Notes: generated by a model from the sequence alone, not told the origin. A stretch of 64,000 bases of DNA from Oegoconia quadripuncta (GCA_949316235.1 OX438749.1:6218914-6282913), one strand, 5' to 3'. Positions 40,636 to 51,095 are shown, numbered from the stretch's first letter. Made by a program: numbers and translations.

Positions 40636-40835
40636 TTGATTTACTATAGCAGATAGTTGATACTAAACGAACATATTGATTTTTATATGTAAATGTAAAT
40701 GTCATCATTCATAACACTGCACATGTCCGCATTTATCATGAAAAGATATGCCTCTAACGAGATTCGAACCAGCGACCTGTAGACATGGCAGTCACTACAC
40801 CGAACAAGTCTTGAAAATCATAATGCACCTAGTAA
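40636..40835 (-). repeat. diverged SINE-B-like copy
   Basis: In reverse: 'acttgttcggtgtagtgact', 'caggtcgctggttcgaatct', 'cgttagaggcatatc' and 'gatgaatgatgac'-like body. Adjacent to a younger SINE-B on the same strand. Confidence 0.65.
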
Positions 40836-41222
40836 TAATATATAAAGTGTTTATTGCGAATAATTTTCTACAATATTAATAATTATTTTCTTACTACGAG
40901 GTTGTTGTCCTGAAAAGTTTACACCATTACGTTCCAAAATCTTCCAAACAACAAACATTTTCCCGTGAAAATTAGAAAGAAACTGGCAACCCTTTAAAGC
41001 TGGCAATAGGACCTACCTTCGCGCCATTCAACGAGCCGCGCCTTTGATTACTCTCTTAGAAAGCTTGTGGAAAGGCTTTGTTCATGTGGCCAAGGCTTCA
41101 CTCTATGTATAAACAGATAGGCAAGTTATGTCGGTAAGGTTACTGAAAACTGAGAACAACATCTATGTAGATATAACTATATGACTCAACACAATTCTGC
41201 AAATAGAACTTTTTATATTAAA
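40836..41222. other. no feature recognised
   Basis: No credible frame or repeat. Confidence 0.4.
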
Positions 41223-41227
41223 AATAC

Positions 41228-41434
41228 TTTGAACCACCTCAAACAACATTGGGTTTACGATTCGGAGGTCGCGGGTTCGATTCCCAGCAGGGTACATATT
41301 TAGTACTCTGTTTGGTTAGTGATATGGTATTTTAAATGTCCGCCTCACTAGCTACCACCATCTTATCTAAATCTGCCGCCAAACAGCAATGTGATAAGTT
41401 ATCCAGTCCCCCAAATAAGATAGGGTTTCCGGGT
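41228..41434 (+). repeat. SINE-C copy, lacking both ends
   Basis: 'aacaacattgggtttacgat', B box 'gcgggttcgattcccagcag', 'ccgcctcactagctaccacc', 'ctgccgccaaacagcaatgt' and 'tagggtttccgggtca'. The start of the tRNA head and the A-tailed end are missing. The right edge joins SINE-B without a gap. Confidence 0.85.
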
Positions 41435-41645
41435 CAATTCGAATCCCGCTAGGGGCATATGTTTGTATGATGAATACAGACATGTGCTCCCGAGTTATGA
41501 ATGTTTTTCATTTATATATGTATTTATTTACAAAAAAAATGTATTTGTGTAGTTTATCAACCATCTGGTATCCATAACACAAGCCTAGATGCTTACTGTG
41601 GACCTAGAGGCGCTGTGTATATGTGCAAAATTATTTATTTATTTG
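41435..41645 (+). repeat. SINE-B copy, 5' half of head missing
   Basis: It begins inside the B box ('attcgaatcccgctaggggc') and continues 'gtttgtatgatgaatacaga', 'tatcaaccatctggtatcca' and 'gaggcgctgtgtatatgtgc'. Directly fused to SINE-C. Confidence 0.85.
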
Positions 41646-41734
41646 TCCACGCAAGCCCCATGGTTACACCAATTTTTTTTTCATACCCTGTGAACAAATT
41701 CGGACTTCTTATTTCTCATTTGTGCTATTTGGTT

Positions 41735-41800
41735 TCGGCACATAAAAGAATAGGACCAACCCGTCTCTTCCCGGGTTCTCGTGTTGTAAAGTGCGAGTAT
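41735..41800 (+). repeat. repeat I fragment
   Basis: 'cggcacataaaagaatagga', then 'ccgtctcttcccgggttctc' and 'gtgttgtaaa' matches the piece at 33,278. Confidence 0.5.
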
Positions 41801-41899
41801 AACAGCATAGGCCAGTTTGGCCTGCAGTGGCATAGATCTCTCTTGTCTGTAGAGTAATGAAAGAAGAGGTCATAAAGAATTTGCAATCGCCAACCCGCC

Positions 41900-41990
41900 C
41901 AGTGTGGCGATTACGACAAAACCTGTCATGGAACGGAGCTATCCATGGTTAAGGCTTATGTCCAGGAGTGGACTTTTATTGACTGTAGAA
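41900..41990 (+). mobile_element. RTE-like LINE 3' terminus
   Basis: 'atggttaaggcttatgtcca' then 'ggagtggacttttattgact' aligns with the family end 'gaggcctatgtccagcagtggacttct'. Very decayed. Confidence 0.5.
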
Positions 41991-42568
41991 AATTTGAAAA
42001 GATTTATAAAGTTAGTCTTTCTTCTTGAAATGTACCTAACACGGGAAGTCACGATAGCTTGCACTTGCGTGTCAACTCCCGTTCTAAAGAAAGTTTACTA
42101 CAGATGATCACAATAAAGCGACAGAACGGTCGCAGTGATAAAGGGCTATGCCACAGGCACACTTATAACCATAACTAAGGGTCCAAACACCCTACTTATC
42201 ATCCACGTCCGCATTCACAAAGACCTTTATTTACGAGGTCATAACAAAGACTGCTATAGACTTTGGGTCATAAGGCAAAACAGTCGGCAAATAGGAGCAA
42301 TGATAGCTAACTGGAAAAGTGTTAGCAATAAGAAAAATGGCTGTCGTACTTTCAATTACCTCTAGTCGTAGTTTCAGTATAGATAGTACATCACCAAGGG
42401 CGCTGATCCTGTCATTGACCCAAAGGGGTCTCATGGTTATGTGAGTCCAAATAAGTATATAATAAGTAGTGTTTTTTATTGTTATGTAAATTGTTTCTGT
42501 TAATGAACATTTTTATTGAGCATAATTAAAAAATAGAACTAAGGTCATTCATTCACTTAATTAAAACA
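41991..42568. other. no feature recognised
   Basis: Short frames (67 to 76 codons) on both strands with no domain. Confidence 0.4.
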
Positions 42569-42571
42569 TTC

Positions 42572-42722
42572 ACTTATTTAAAAAGAGCAACCCCTGAGTT
42601 TCTTGCTCGTTCTTCTCTGGGGAGACTGCCTAGTGAATGAGCGATAACTGTATGTCATGACGATTTCAAATGTTATTCTTATAAGTTACGAAATAAAACA
42701 TTTTGAATTTGATTTGATCATA
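42572..42722 (+). mobile_element. Jockey-type LINE 3' tail, subfamily of 36,845
   Basis: 'taaaaagagcaacccctgag', 'tctggggagactgcctagtg', 'tgtcatgacgatttcaaatg' and a (TTTGA)n end. No coding sequence. Confidence 0.85.
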
Positions 42723-42865
42723 AAAATCTAGAAGATAAAACAGCGCCATCTCTTAGAATCCTCGAGAACTAATAGCACGACCGACACTTTTTTAGTCTGT
42801 GCTCACAACCTATAAATTGGTCATGGTATCCAAGAAAAATATGAGTGTTCGAGTAATACATTGTG

Positions 42866-43022
42866 TTGTACACAAAAGAGCGACCTCTCGAGTTTCTTGC
42901 TTGTTCTTCTCAGGGGAAAATTGCCTTTTGAACAAGCAGTAGCTTTAAAAATGTAAAATCTGACTATTTTAAGTGTACCCTGTGTACCTACAAAATAAAG
43001 CATTTTTTGATTTTGATTTTGT
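42866..43022 (+). mobile_element. Jockey-type LINE 3' tail, subfamily of 51,883
   Basis: 'agagcgacctctcgagtttc', 'aggggaaaattgccttttga', 'acaagcagtagctttaaaaa' and 'gtgtacctacaaaataaagc' are nearly identical to 53,101-53,235. Ends in 'ttttgattttgattttg'. High similarity points to recent activity of this subfamily. Confidence 0.85.
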
Positions 43023-43662
43023 TTGTTATACTTAAAAAATACTCACACCTTTTTTAGTTACATTTTTCTGGTAAGTGATGCATTTTTTTTACAAAATACA
43101 TCAGCATTTGATACGACAGTTCGCGAACAAAGTCAGTGTGTGACTGAGTTCCCTTTGGTTCTTCCCGTTTTAACACCATTGAAGTGCCATTTTGATTGAA
43201 CGAGCCGGTCCATACGAAGTATAAGTCTATGACTAAGGTATATCATTTTTAAAATTAAATAGAAAACTTAGCTAAATACCATTGGTTGACTTACGCCCAG
43301 AGGGACGTCTCCTCTGGATCCGCCCTTGTACACCACAGACAATCTAAACAAAATAATTCTAACTTCCTTGCTTCTTTCCACGGTGTGCAAAAAAAGCAAG
43401 AGGAAGTGATCACGTATTTAATATTGGAAGCCCTGTTACCAAACACATACTTATATGTGTCTTAGATAAATAAACCCCTTAATTTATTGGATTATCAAAA
43501 TATGAACATAAATCTAAGATTATTTGAATAAATACTGTTAAAATATTATATAGGCCACTTGCGTTCATACAAAAATAAACCCACAAATAAAATAAAGGAA
43601 CAAAACATACAAAGAGAGCGATAGAAAAAAGTGCGTTTAAAACTTTCTAATTTTTCACACGC
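43023..43662. other. no feature recognised
   Basis: AT-rich intergenic-looking sequence. Confidence 0.4.
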
Positions 43663-43664
43663 TC

Positions 43665-43972
43665 ACGGACTCGGATCTCTGACGAAGGGAAAATAGCGGC
43701 AACGCTTAAGTGGGACTGGGCGGGCGGGTCACGTGGGCCGCATGCCGTGCGAGTTGTGGGCAAATGCGTCCACTATTTGGACTCCTACAAACGCCAGACG
43801 CAAACGTGGCAGGCCGCGAAAACGGTGGAGAGACGAGCTTAACAGTTTTAATAAAGGACGGTTTGTGCTCGCCAAGAACAAAAACGACTGGAAACAGATG
43901 AGCGAGGCCTTTGCCCAGCAGTGGGCTTTGCAGCACTCACACATAGAGTGCCGCAGTAACACACTTGGTTGA
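43665..43972 (+). pseudogene. RTE-like LINE C-terminal domain, open 79 codons
   Basis: 43,733-43,972 stays open and encodes WANASTIWTPTNARRKRGRP, RKRWRDELNSF, NDWKQMSEAFAQQWAL. In front, in another frame, is AATLKWDWAG. This is the post-RT C-terminal domain of an RTE-like LINE subfamily that ends AFAQQW rather than AYVQQW. The frame change at GRVT/HVGR shows it is inactive. Overlapping minus-strand frames are shadows. Confidence 0.8.
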
Positions 43973-44065
43973 TGATACCACATCACTCAAAGAGGGAATC
44001 ACTGGTTTTCAGTTGCATTCATATTGGTGTTCCCTTCTACTTATACATTTTATAGGTATAGGTTT

Positions 44066-44312
44066 TGACCACCTCCGTGGCTACATAGGATTTATGAATC
44101 GGATGTTTAAGTACTCGGTTTGGTTGATGGTAGAGCATTTAAAATGTTCGCCTGGCTAGCTACCATCATCTTATCTAAGTCTGCCGCCAGCAAGTCTCCC
44201 AAATAAGATGAGGTTTCCGGGTCAGTATATACGCTTTCACCTTCGGCCGCATCTTCACTTAACATCAGGTGTAATTGAAGTCAAGTGGTAACCCGTTATC
44301 CATAAAAAAGGT
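44066..44312 (+). repeat. SINE-C copy with internal deletions
   Basis: 'cacctccgtggctacatagg', then deletion of most of the head including the B box; 'gtttaagtactcggtttggt', 'cgcctggctagctaccatca', 'tgaggtttccgggtcagtat' and 'cacttaacatcaggtgtaat', then 'cataaaaaa'. Confidence 0.85.
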
Positions 44313-44982
44313 ACAAACAGCAACATACTTAACTGCCCATTAAAGACGGAACTGAGAGACAATATTACTGTTCGAAAGGGATAGAGATATGTCTGTCAAT
44401 TTCGATGTAGTCGCAAGTTATGAATGATTCGTAATTCGGTCGTATTGCAACTCTGTTTTATCGACACAATGGTGAACATAGAATAAAAATAATGTGAATA
44501 AAAAAATAATGACAAACGATTGCTTTTATTTATAGTGTGTTATTATGACAGTCGATAAAACAGTATCGAGAAATATGTCTGATTAATGTAAATTGAAAAA
44601 AAACGGCTCTATAACCGAATTTACCCGATTTAACAACCCGACGAAATTAAGCAAAATTCCGTTTGTCCCACGACCAACCCTCAGATTTCAGAAGAATTCC
44701 AGTGTTTTACCCGCTTCGGGCAAATCCATACACTGAGCTGTAGCCTTTTTGTATATTGCGGCACACACATAATATTTGTTGTTTCTGTACTTGTAAGTTG
44801 CTTAGCCACTAGCTAGGATTCATAACTGTCAACGTCAAATGCGAGTCTCTTTCATGCAATATGTCAGGAAAAAAAATGTATAATTAAGTGTGTTGCTGTT
44901 TGTACATGTGGATAAGGTATAAAGATAGAGTTGGATAATATCCTATTACTATCTTATTACAACCTCACATGTATAGAGATGA
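44313..44982. other. no feature recognised
   Basis: No credible frame or repeat. Confidence 0.4.
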
Positions 44983-44984
44983 CA

Positions 44985-45370
44985 CAATAACAACCGGCTT
45001 TTTGGCGGGAACTCGGCGAGTGAAGTAGCAATTTTCTTTACAATTCTTATAATTTGTGCATTCTAACTTTTGAAGCTTAATAATGGCAGAATATTGTGCA
45101 GCAAACGTTAGTGATGGTGTACAAGTGAAGGGAAGTGTAAATTAAAGTGCGTAATGGAGCTTTCGGGTTCCCACAAGAAGCCGCCAAAATCTTTTGTAAA
45201 GCATTCTGCCACTTTACTGAAGAATGACTTGACCGTGACTAGACTCTGTATACGCCAAGTATACGACGAATTACTTGTTTTGACTGAGACTGACTTACAA
45301 ACTGAAGAAATAAGAGAAATAAGACATGGCTGTTATGGGCTAGATCCCTTTGCCTTCTCCTAGAAGAGGA
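44985..45370 (+). repeat. unclassified repeat L, copy 2
   Basis: Plus-strand copy of the 11,485-11,825 sequence. A 69-codon frame (45,154-45,363) starts MELSGSHKKPPKSFVKHS and is not kept open in the other copy, so coding is doubtful. The start 'ggctttttggcgggaactcg' is shared with the other copy. Confidence 0.6.
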
Positions 45371-45768
45371 AACAATAACAACCTATCACCACTGCCGTCG
45401 AGTTTAGGTACTCAGCATATTTATGTCCCACCAGCCACGCCCACTTCGCAATTCCACTTCTTTTTTTTTTCGGTTCCGACCATGTTTTGGTGCCACACTC
45501 GTAGGTACTAGCATGCCATTATAACAAACTAGTTTAATTTATATTATTATGTAAATTAGGTAACAGCTAACACCAACCGCACCTCTTTGTGGGTAGGTCG
45601 CGGTTTGATCATAGTTAATTTAATTACTCAGATTCCCATTGTGATTAACGAACCCTTTTTGTCCATGCAAATTGTTGCAAATCATTTTTAAATATTGAAA
45701 AATCAAAAATCAAAAATTTCACCCAGACCTGTCTGTACACGAACTTTCATAATGGCCGAAATAGTACT
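45371..45768. other. no feature recognised
   Basis: No credible frame or repeat. Confidence 0.4.
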
Positions 45769-45769
45769 G

Positions 45770-45965
45770 TTACGATCAGGAATGAAGAGGTCTGAAGAAA
45801 AACGAAAGTCACTGACGACATAGCCCAGCGGAATATTAAGTTGAATTGTCGAGGCATATATGTTCTACAGTGGAGACCACGCACCAGCACGCGCGACTTG
45901 GGATTCACATGGTGGCCGAATGACCTGATAAAGGTCGCGGGAAGTCGCAGCAATATGCGATATCC
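45770..45965 (+). pseudogene. RTE-like LINE C-terminal fragment
   Basis: Pieces of the family in order: IRNEEV..KTKVTDDIAQRN-like ('aggaatgaagaggtctgaag', 'cactgacgacatagcccagc'), WRPRTSTRDLGFTWWPNDLI-like and KVAGSR. Several frames; no VQQW end. Confidence 0.6.
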
Positions 45966-46202
45966 AGCATATTGTATTCTTATTTCTTTTTGTCGAATCA
46001 TAAACTGTATAATTTCTTAATTAAAAAGAGCAACCCCTGAGTTTTTTGCTCGTTCTTCTCAGGGGAGACAACCTAGTGAATGAGCGAAAAAATTCAAATG
46101 TTATTCTTTTATCTCACGAAATAAATTTTATTTTAGTGTGCAATAAAGAATTTAATAATAATATTAAATCTTTTTTTGATTTTGATTTGATTTGAATAGA
46201 TG
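45962..46202 (+). mobile_element. Jockey-type LINE 3' end
   Basis: 'atccagcatattgtattctt' (as at 36,900), then 'aaaaagagcaacccctgagt', 'tctcaggggagacaacctag' and a (TTTGA)n tail, with an insertion of about 50 bp of A/T-rich sequence before the tail. Confidence 0.8.
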
Positions 46203-46598
46203 TCCACTGGCTATCACGATGATGATTTGAATTCGATTAAAGTTTTATTTTTTATCTAAATAGTTTTTGCCTACTGGACTTACTTGAGATACTCATATTT
46301 TTAATTACTTACAGCATTCGTAGATTGTCTTAAAATGAAGTGCATAAAGTATTTCTACTATAACTTTAGTTTTTTTTAAGCTTTGGCAATGTTTTCATAA
46401 TATCCAACCATTTTCCAATATCTACTTCGCTTTAGATCGTAAGTATAAAGCGCACGAACGGTTCAAATTGATCTCCCTTATCTACACTGTATAATAAATA
46501 TTACATATTAACACGTAAAACATCGGCTCATATCAAATAATTAACCATTATCAGATAACCTGAGTGATCGATTAAAGCGGAAGTCGGATAATCTAACC
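46203..46598. other. no feature recognised
   Basis: AT-rich without a credible frame. Confidence 0.4.
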
Positions 46599-46658
46599 AC
46601 AGCTGGGGGACAGCCTCCTCTAGTAAGACTTCTAGTAAGACACACCATGGGCCATAAA

Positions 46659-46707
46659 TCTCGAACGCGTCAGAATCACTGCCCAGGGGGATCTGACCCG
46701 TTCGAGA
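46659..46707. repeat. near-perfect 16-bp hairpin
   Basis: 'tctcgaacgcgtcaga' (46,659-46,674) and 'tctgacccgttcgaga' (46,692-46,707) pair at 15 of 16 positions around a 17-nt loop. It lies in an unclassified, relatively GC-rich block (46,600-46,925), whose start ('gacagcctcctctagtaaga') resembles the 5S-SINE body in reverse. Confidence 0.7.
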
Positions 46708-46989
46708 TTAAATGTCGATAGATACCCTATTGGTTTGTCACTTTGCACACGCATACAAGTGCAAAAGAGATAGACATGCCAATGTCTATGGACAGATCCC
46801 ACCTCCGCTCTCATCCCACTGTAACTCCTGTAAGCCAGGATAACAGTGTGGTACTCTGCACAGCGCCTACTGAAGGTAGACGGTGCCCTACGTGACTCTA
46901 TTGCTACCTGGGACCCCAGACTAATTAAAGAAAGAATTTAAGGGTGAAAAGTAGGAAAGAAAGAAAGTCCCATAAAAATCCCAAAAAAT

Positions 46990-47310
46990 CGTCGTCGAGC
47001 GTCGGTGGCTCAGCGGTTAAGAGGCGGTCTCCCAATTTGGGAGGTCCGGGTTCGATTCCCAGGCAGGTCATGTACCAATGAGTTTTTAAATTTAATTTCT
47101 TATGTGCATTTATCCAACTGCTCTTAAACGGTGAAGGAAAACGTCGCGAGGAAACCTGCATGCCTGAGAAATAAAAATTCTAAGGCATGTGAAGTCCCCA
47201 ATATTGGGCCAGCGTGGTGGACTATGGCCCATACTCCCTCATTATACGAGGGAAGGCCTATATCCCTGCAGTGGGATGTTTACGGGCTGAGATGAGGATT
47301 TCCAAATTAT
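46990..47310 (+). repeat. SINE-D copy, full length
   Basis: 'cgagcgtcggtggctcagcg', 'gttaagaggcggtctcccaa', B box 'cgggttcgattcccaggcag', 'tatgtgcatttatccaactg', 'gcatgcctgagaaataaaaa', 'ccagcgtggtggactatggc' and 'gtgggatgtttacgggctga'. Reference copy for this family. Confidence 0.9.
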
Positions 47311-47724
47311 ATTGGTTTACACACACAAAAAAAATCGCATAAACTCTTGATTCGACTATACCTAGTACATAAATATAATGTCGGGCTCTATTTTTTACAA
47401 AACTAAGCCCATAAACGACAAACACCATATTTCGTCTGAATTAACGACATAAAATAATTCTTAACCCAAATCCTGAAAAAAAACAACCAAACAGACCGAG
47501 CCAAATAAAATTTACTGTCAAACTTTTCCAATTTTCTTGATAAAAGTATAAAAAGCTGCGATGATATGGCTTTCTCACCCATATGTAACGTCAGACTGAT
47601 GTATATCACTTTGTAGGGTTGGCACTGTTGACAAATGATTTAATTTACTTACACAAACAAAATAATTTAATTAGTCCATGTGAGAACAACAAACTTTACC
47701 TACCTACCATTCGGTCGCCATTTT
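47311..47724. other. no feature recognised
   Basis: AT-rich. A 68-codon minus-strand frame shows nothing. Confidence 0.4.
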
Positions 47725-47726
47725 AG

Positions 47727-48105
47727 TCACCATCAAGCCTTACGCTTCCCCACTGTTGGGACAGCCTCCTCTTACTAAGCGCTTACACCACGTGGGCCCA
47801 ATGCGGATTGGTGAAATTATGTCAGACTAATGGCCACCTGACAGTATTTTTATGCCGTTCCAGTAGTGCTGGGTGCGACAGTAAACCAGCGCTGAGCTCT
47901 TATAGGGTCAGCATATAGCTGAGTCGTTTCCCTTTCGCTGCTGTGACACTTATCTGAGTGTTCTGTTATTTTACTTGCCTAACAATTGTTGTATATGTAT
48001 CAAAGTGGCGAATAAACAGTTTCTTTCTTTCTTTCTTTCTTTCTCACCGACTTGATTTAGCACCTGACATTTAAATTGAAAACAACCAGGACCGAACTCT
48101 CACCG
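47727..48105 (-). repeat. 5S-SINE split by a LINE tail
   Basis: 'caccatcaagccttacgctt', 'ccactgttgggacagcctcc' and 'cgtgggcccaatgcggattg' form the 3' part in reverse. After the LINE tail (47,866-48,045), 'gaaaacaaccaggaccgaac' continues the SINE middle. The 5S-like head is too decayed to show. Confidence 0.65.
47866..48045 (+). mobile_element. LINE 3' end (CTTT tail), nested in 5S-SINE
   Basis: 'tgctgggtgcgacagtaaac', 'cagcgctgagctcttatagg', 'tcgtttccctttcgctgctg' and 'gcgaataaacagtttctttc' with (TTTC)n. Nearly identical to 58,778, suggesting recent spread. Confidence 0.85.
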
Positions 48106-48249
48106 TATGGCGATCCTGGTGATCTGTAATACAGATTCACAAGTACAGGTGCCATCTCCTCACAAATCCACAAAATAAATTATGCTCCTAAAGTGGAATT
48201 CCTGAGACACACGTGACATGTCCGCACTCAGCACTTATTGTAATAAAAG

Positions 48250-48325
48250 GCCGGGGGCGTGTATCGGACCAAAAGAAAGAAAAAGAAAGAAGAAAACATT
48301 TATTCAGCTTAAACATTTTCGTTGA
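48250..48325 (-). mobile_element. LINE tail (GAATAAATG-TTTC family)
   Basis: 'aaagaaagaaaaagaaagaa' then 'gaaaacatttattcagctta' is the reverse of the tail nested in the 22,187 element ('gctgaataaatgtttttctt'). Confidence 0.6.
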
Positions 48326-48652
48326 AATAATATTACTAAACATAATAATGCAATCTAATATAGGTTCAAGCTCAGCATAATGCCGTGACAATGAATGACC
48401 AGTAGGATTCGGTAGTCAAAATAAACATTTTAAAATACAATTTAATTTATTTTGTATGGATCGAATTTCTGTGAACTTTTCAAAGACTGCGTGATCCTGC
48501 CCAACAGCGCCATTAACCCAATTTTCAAGTGGCTTAGCTAAAACAAATATTTATTTATTGGTTTTTTTTTGTTCTTATTCGTACCTTCGTACAAATTATA
48601 ACGGCAAATTATACAAAACAATCGGTTTAACGTGGGGACACTCGTAAGTGTA
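48326..48652. other. no feature recognised
   Basis: AT-rich, no credible frame. Confidence 0.4.
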
Positions 48653-48654
48653 GG

Positions 48655-48775
48655 TAATGACCACTTCTAAATATTTCTGACACTTACAGCAATTATTACA
48701 TAACAAACTAAGCAAAGCGTGTATAAATACTATGGATACTGAATTACGGATAAATAAATACAAATTACATTTTGA
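48655..48775 (-). repeat. SINE-A 3' part
   Basis: 'taaatatttctgacacttac', 'caaactaagcaaagcgtgta' and 'tggatactgaattacggata'. The tRNA-like head is missing. Confidence 0.65.
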
Positions 48776-49340
48776 AGCTTGATGTTTGGAAAAAGGATCC
48801 ATGTACCGCAAAAGTATTCAAGACAACTCCCAACATTTTTGATCATCTATCCAACTATATATACAAAACGATGAGGTATACGAATAAAAAACAGCTGACA
48901 CAGAAATACATTTCTGATTTGACTACGGAATCCTACAAAACTATAAAAATATTTCTCATAAAATAACAATCACAATTTTTTGTCAACCCTAGAGCGTGTA
49001 ATTAGGAAGCTGGGATCATTGCCCTCGCCGGCCCGTCACGCACGGGTCACGTTCTCTTCAGGAATAGAAGATCAATTTTTAATCCTCCTGTCACAGATAG
49101 CTTATTTCATTGTAGTTTACAATCAGTTTTTAAATCCGTGGTTAATTTAGTAGTCTGTATTTATAGTGAAGCAAAAATACGTGGGTCGACCGAAATTAAA
49201 CCATGATTTTTATCAAAAGACCAAGGATATATAGAGTACTTACTGTAACGGTCTCCAACTATCATGGTTGGAAAGAGACATAACTTTCTTCGTTAGCAGA
49301 TAAATAAATAAATTCTAATATTTCATTTTATATATTCTTT
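48776..49340. other. no feature recognised
   Basis: A 64-codon plus frame (48,772-48,966) is lysine/threonine-rich but has no domain. Confidence 0.35.
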
Positions 49341-49343
49341 TAC

Positions 49344-49522
49344 GTGAAATAACAAATTTATAAAACACAATTGTTAATATCTATATCTTATAGAAAAAAT
49401 ACGCCGTCCAACTCGCTTCCGTCAGGCATAGTACCTAGTATGCTAGCGCTATTGCCCCGCTGAATGCATAAGCTCAGCTGCAGCAAAGTAGGCACCAGCT
49501 CACATCCCCAGAGTCTCTATAG
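49344..49522 (+). repeat. unclassified repeat K, copy 1
   Basis: 'aacaaatttataaaacacaa', 'aaaaaatacgccgtccaact', 'cgcttccgtcaggcatagta', 'gctattgccccgctgaatgc' and 'ataagctcagctg'. A second copy in the same orientation stands at 60,547-60,722, about 95% alike. Non-coding; class unknown. Confidence 0.75.
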
Positions 49523-49647
49523 AGGCTACATATCACATTTACCATACACTGACGCTCACTTATTATCAGTTATATAACAAAAGGGAACTCTGATTTCTGA
49601 AGTAGGCAGAAACCTGTATCATAGAAATCAGCACTCTCTACAGTATA

Positions 49648-50504
49648 CAGGGCGTCCCAAAGTTATGGGACATGAAGGGGAAGTACCTTAAATATCGTAG
49701 ATAGTGAATTTTGCTCAAAGAAGACTTTATGTTATTTTTAAAAGTTAGTAATTCTGCATTCATAGATTTTCTAAAAATTATTTGCTTCGGCTGGGAATCG
49801 AACCGACTCAAATGTGAAAAAAAAAACACCCTACTTTTATGATGCCAATCGAAAGAATAGCTAAAAAATAATAACTCTGCCTAAGTAACATAGTATTTTA
49901 AAAGAAAGGAACAACGTGAAATTAATCATTTTAATCAAATAAAAAACATACATGAAACTGCCGTAGTCAATTAAGTAGGTATTTTTTTGTAAATTAATTA
50001 ATTAAATGCTCAAAATGTGATCCCTCTTGTCTTACGCAAATCGCCAATCTTTTAATGAGCCCGCTGCCTGTTGATTTTCTAATCATTTTATGGTGAACAC
50101 TCGATGTGATATGGCACAATTCTGTTTGCAACTTATTTACGAATAATCAATGCTATCTTTGGAATGATAATATCGCTACTTTTCGAACGTCGTCGGCAAT
50201 AAATAACTTTCTTGAAATTTGACTCAATCATTTTATGTTGTTCCTTTCTTTTAAAATACTATGTTACTTAGGCAGAGTTATTATTTTTTAGCTATTCTTT
50301 CGATTGGCATCATAAAAGTAGGGTGTTTTTTTTTTCACATTTAAGTCGGTTCGATTCCCAGCCGAAGCAAGTAATTTTTAGAAAATCTATGAATGCAGAA
50401 TTACTAACTTTTAAAAATAACATAAAGTCTTCTTTGAGCAAAATTCACTATCTACGATATTTAAGGTACTTCCCCTTCATGTCCCATAACTTTGGGACGC
50501 CCTG
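49648..50504. mobile_element. long-TIR Tc1/mariner-like element
   Basis: Arms of 268 bp (49,648-49,915 and 50,237-50,504) are inverted copies with few differences. The tips are 'cagggcgtcccaaagttatg', flanked by TA (or TATA) on both sides. The 321-bp centre holds a transposase C-terminus on the minus strand. Each arm contains 'ggttcgattcccagccg', a match to the pol III B box. TA duplications plus the transposase type point to the IS630/Tc1/mariner group. The mirror-image 63-codon frames in the arms are a by-product of the inverted repeat. Confidence 0.85.
49994..50146 (-). pseudogene. transposase C-terminal remnant
   Basis: Fifty codons and a stop encode LCHITSSVHHKMIRKSTGSG, LIKRLAICVRQEGSHFEHLI and N. 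The closing 'RL..C...QG.HFEHL' pattern is the usual C-terminus of insect IS630/Tc1/mariner-type transposases ('CI...G.HFEHLL'). A stop precedes it directly and the catalytic DDE part is gone. The element is therefore an internal-deletion derivative of a coding transposon, not a random foldback. Confidence 0.65.
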
Positions 50505-51095
50505 TATAGTGTAATGTATAAGTTTAAAATTGTTAATTTATCGTATTTAAATTCTTTTACTGTTCCGGGAACTACAACTAGGGTACTGGTGATCCTGAAA
50601 CACAGGCTCACACTTATCTAAGACACCAGTCTATGTATCCTACCTATGTAACCTTACCTACCGGTACAGTTTAAACTTATGTGGAGAGTAAATAAATATT
50701 GTATTGTACTGTTAAAGACTCCACGTTGTATTTCTTTCCTAAATTATTTACATCCACTTGGATCTCTTCTTTTATGATATATTAATAATATTAATAATAA
50801 TATAAACAAACTATACTGTATCTATTCTCATATTTTGTTTTTGTTATTAGTGTTTTTACCTACAATTCAAATTTTAAAAAACGCGACAAATTATTTATTT
50901 CGCGACAAATGCTACTAAACTTCAGAAAGATCCAACTAGAATTTTACAACCTTTCATTTATCTAGGCCTGTTTACGGAGAAATTGATGCAAAGAAGAGAT
51001 ATATATTTACAGTATCTTAACTAACTTCAATATAAGTGTTCGCGGCTGTTAAAATCGTTTATTTAATGTTATAATGTTTATTAATAAAGGGGGCT
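50505..51095. other. no gene; possible LINE tail
   Basis: 'ggagagtaaataaatattgt' followed by 'attgta' near 50,684-50,706 looks like a LINE 3' tail. The rest is AT-rich and unassigned. Confidence 0.35.

Noticed and set aside
49638..50514. Two near-identical 63-codon proteins on opposite strands
   Set aside because: They arise from the inverted arms of the TIR element; the frame has no domain and includes the terminal repeat itself.
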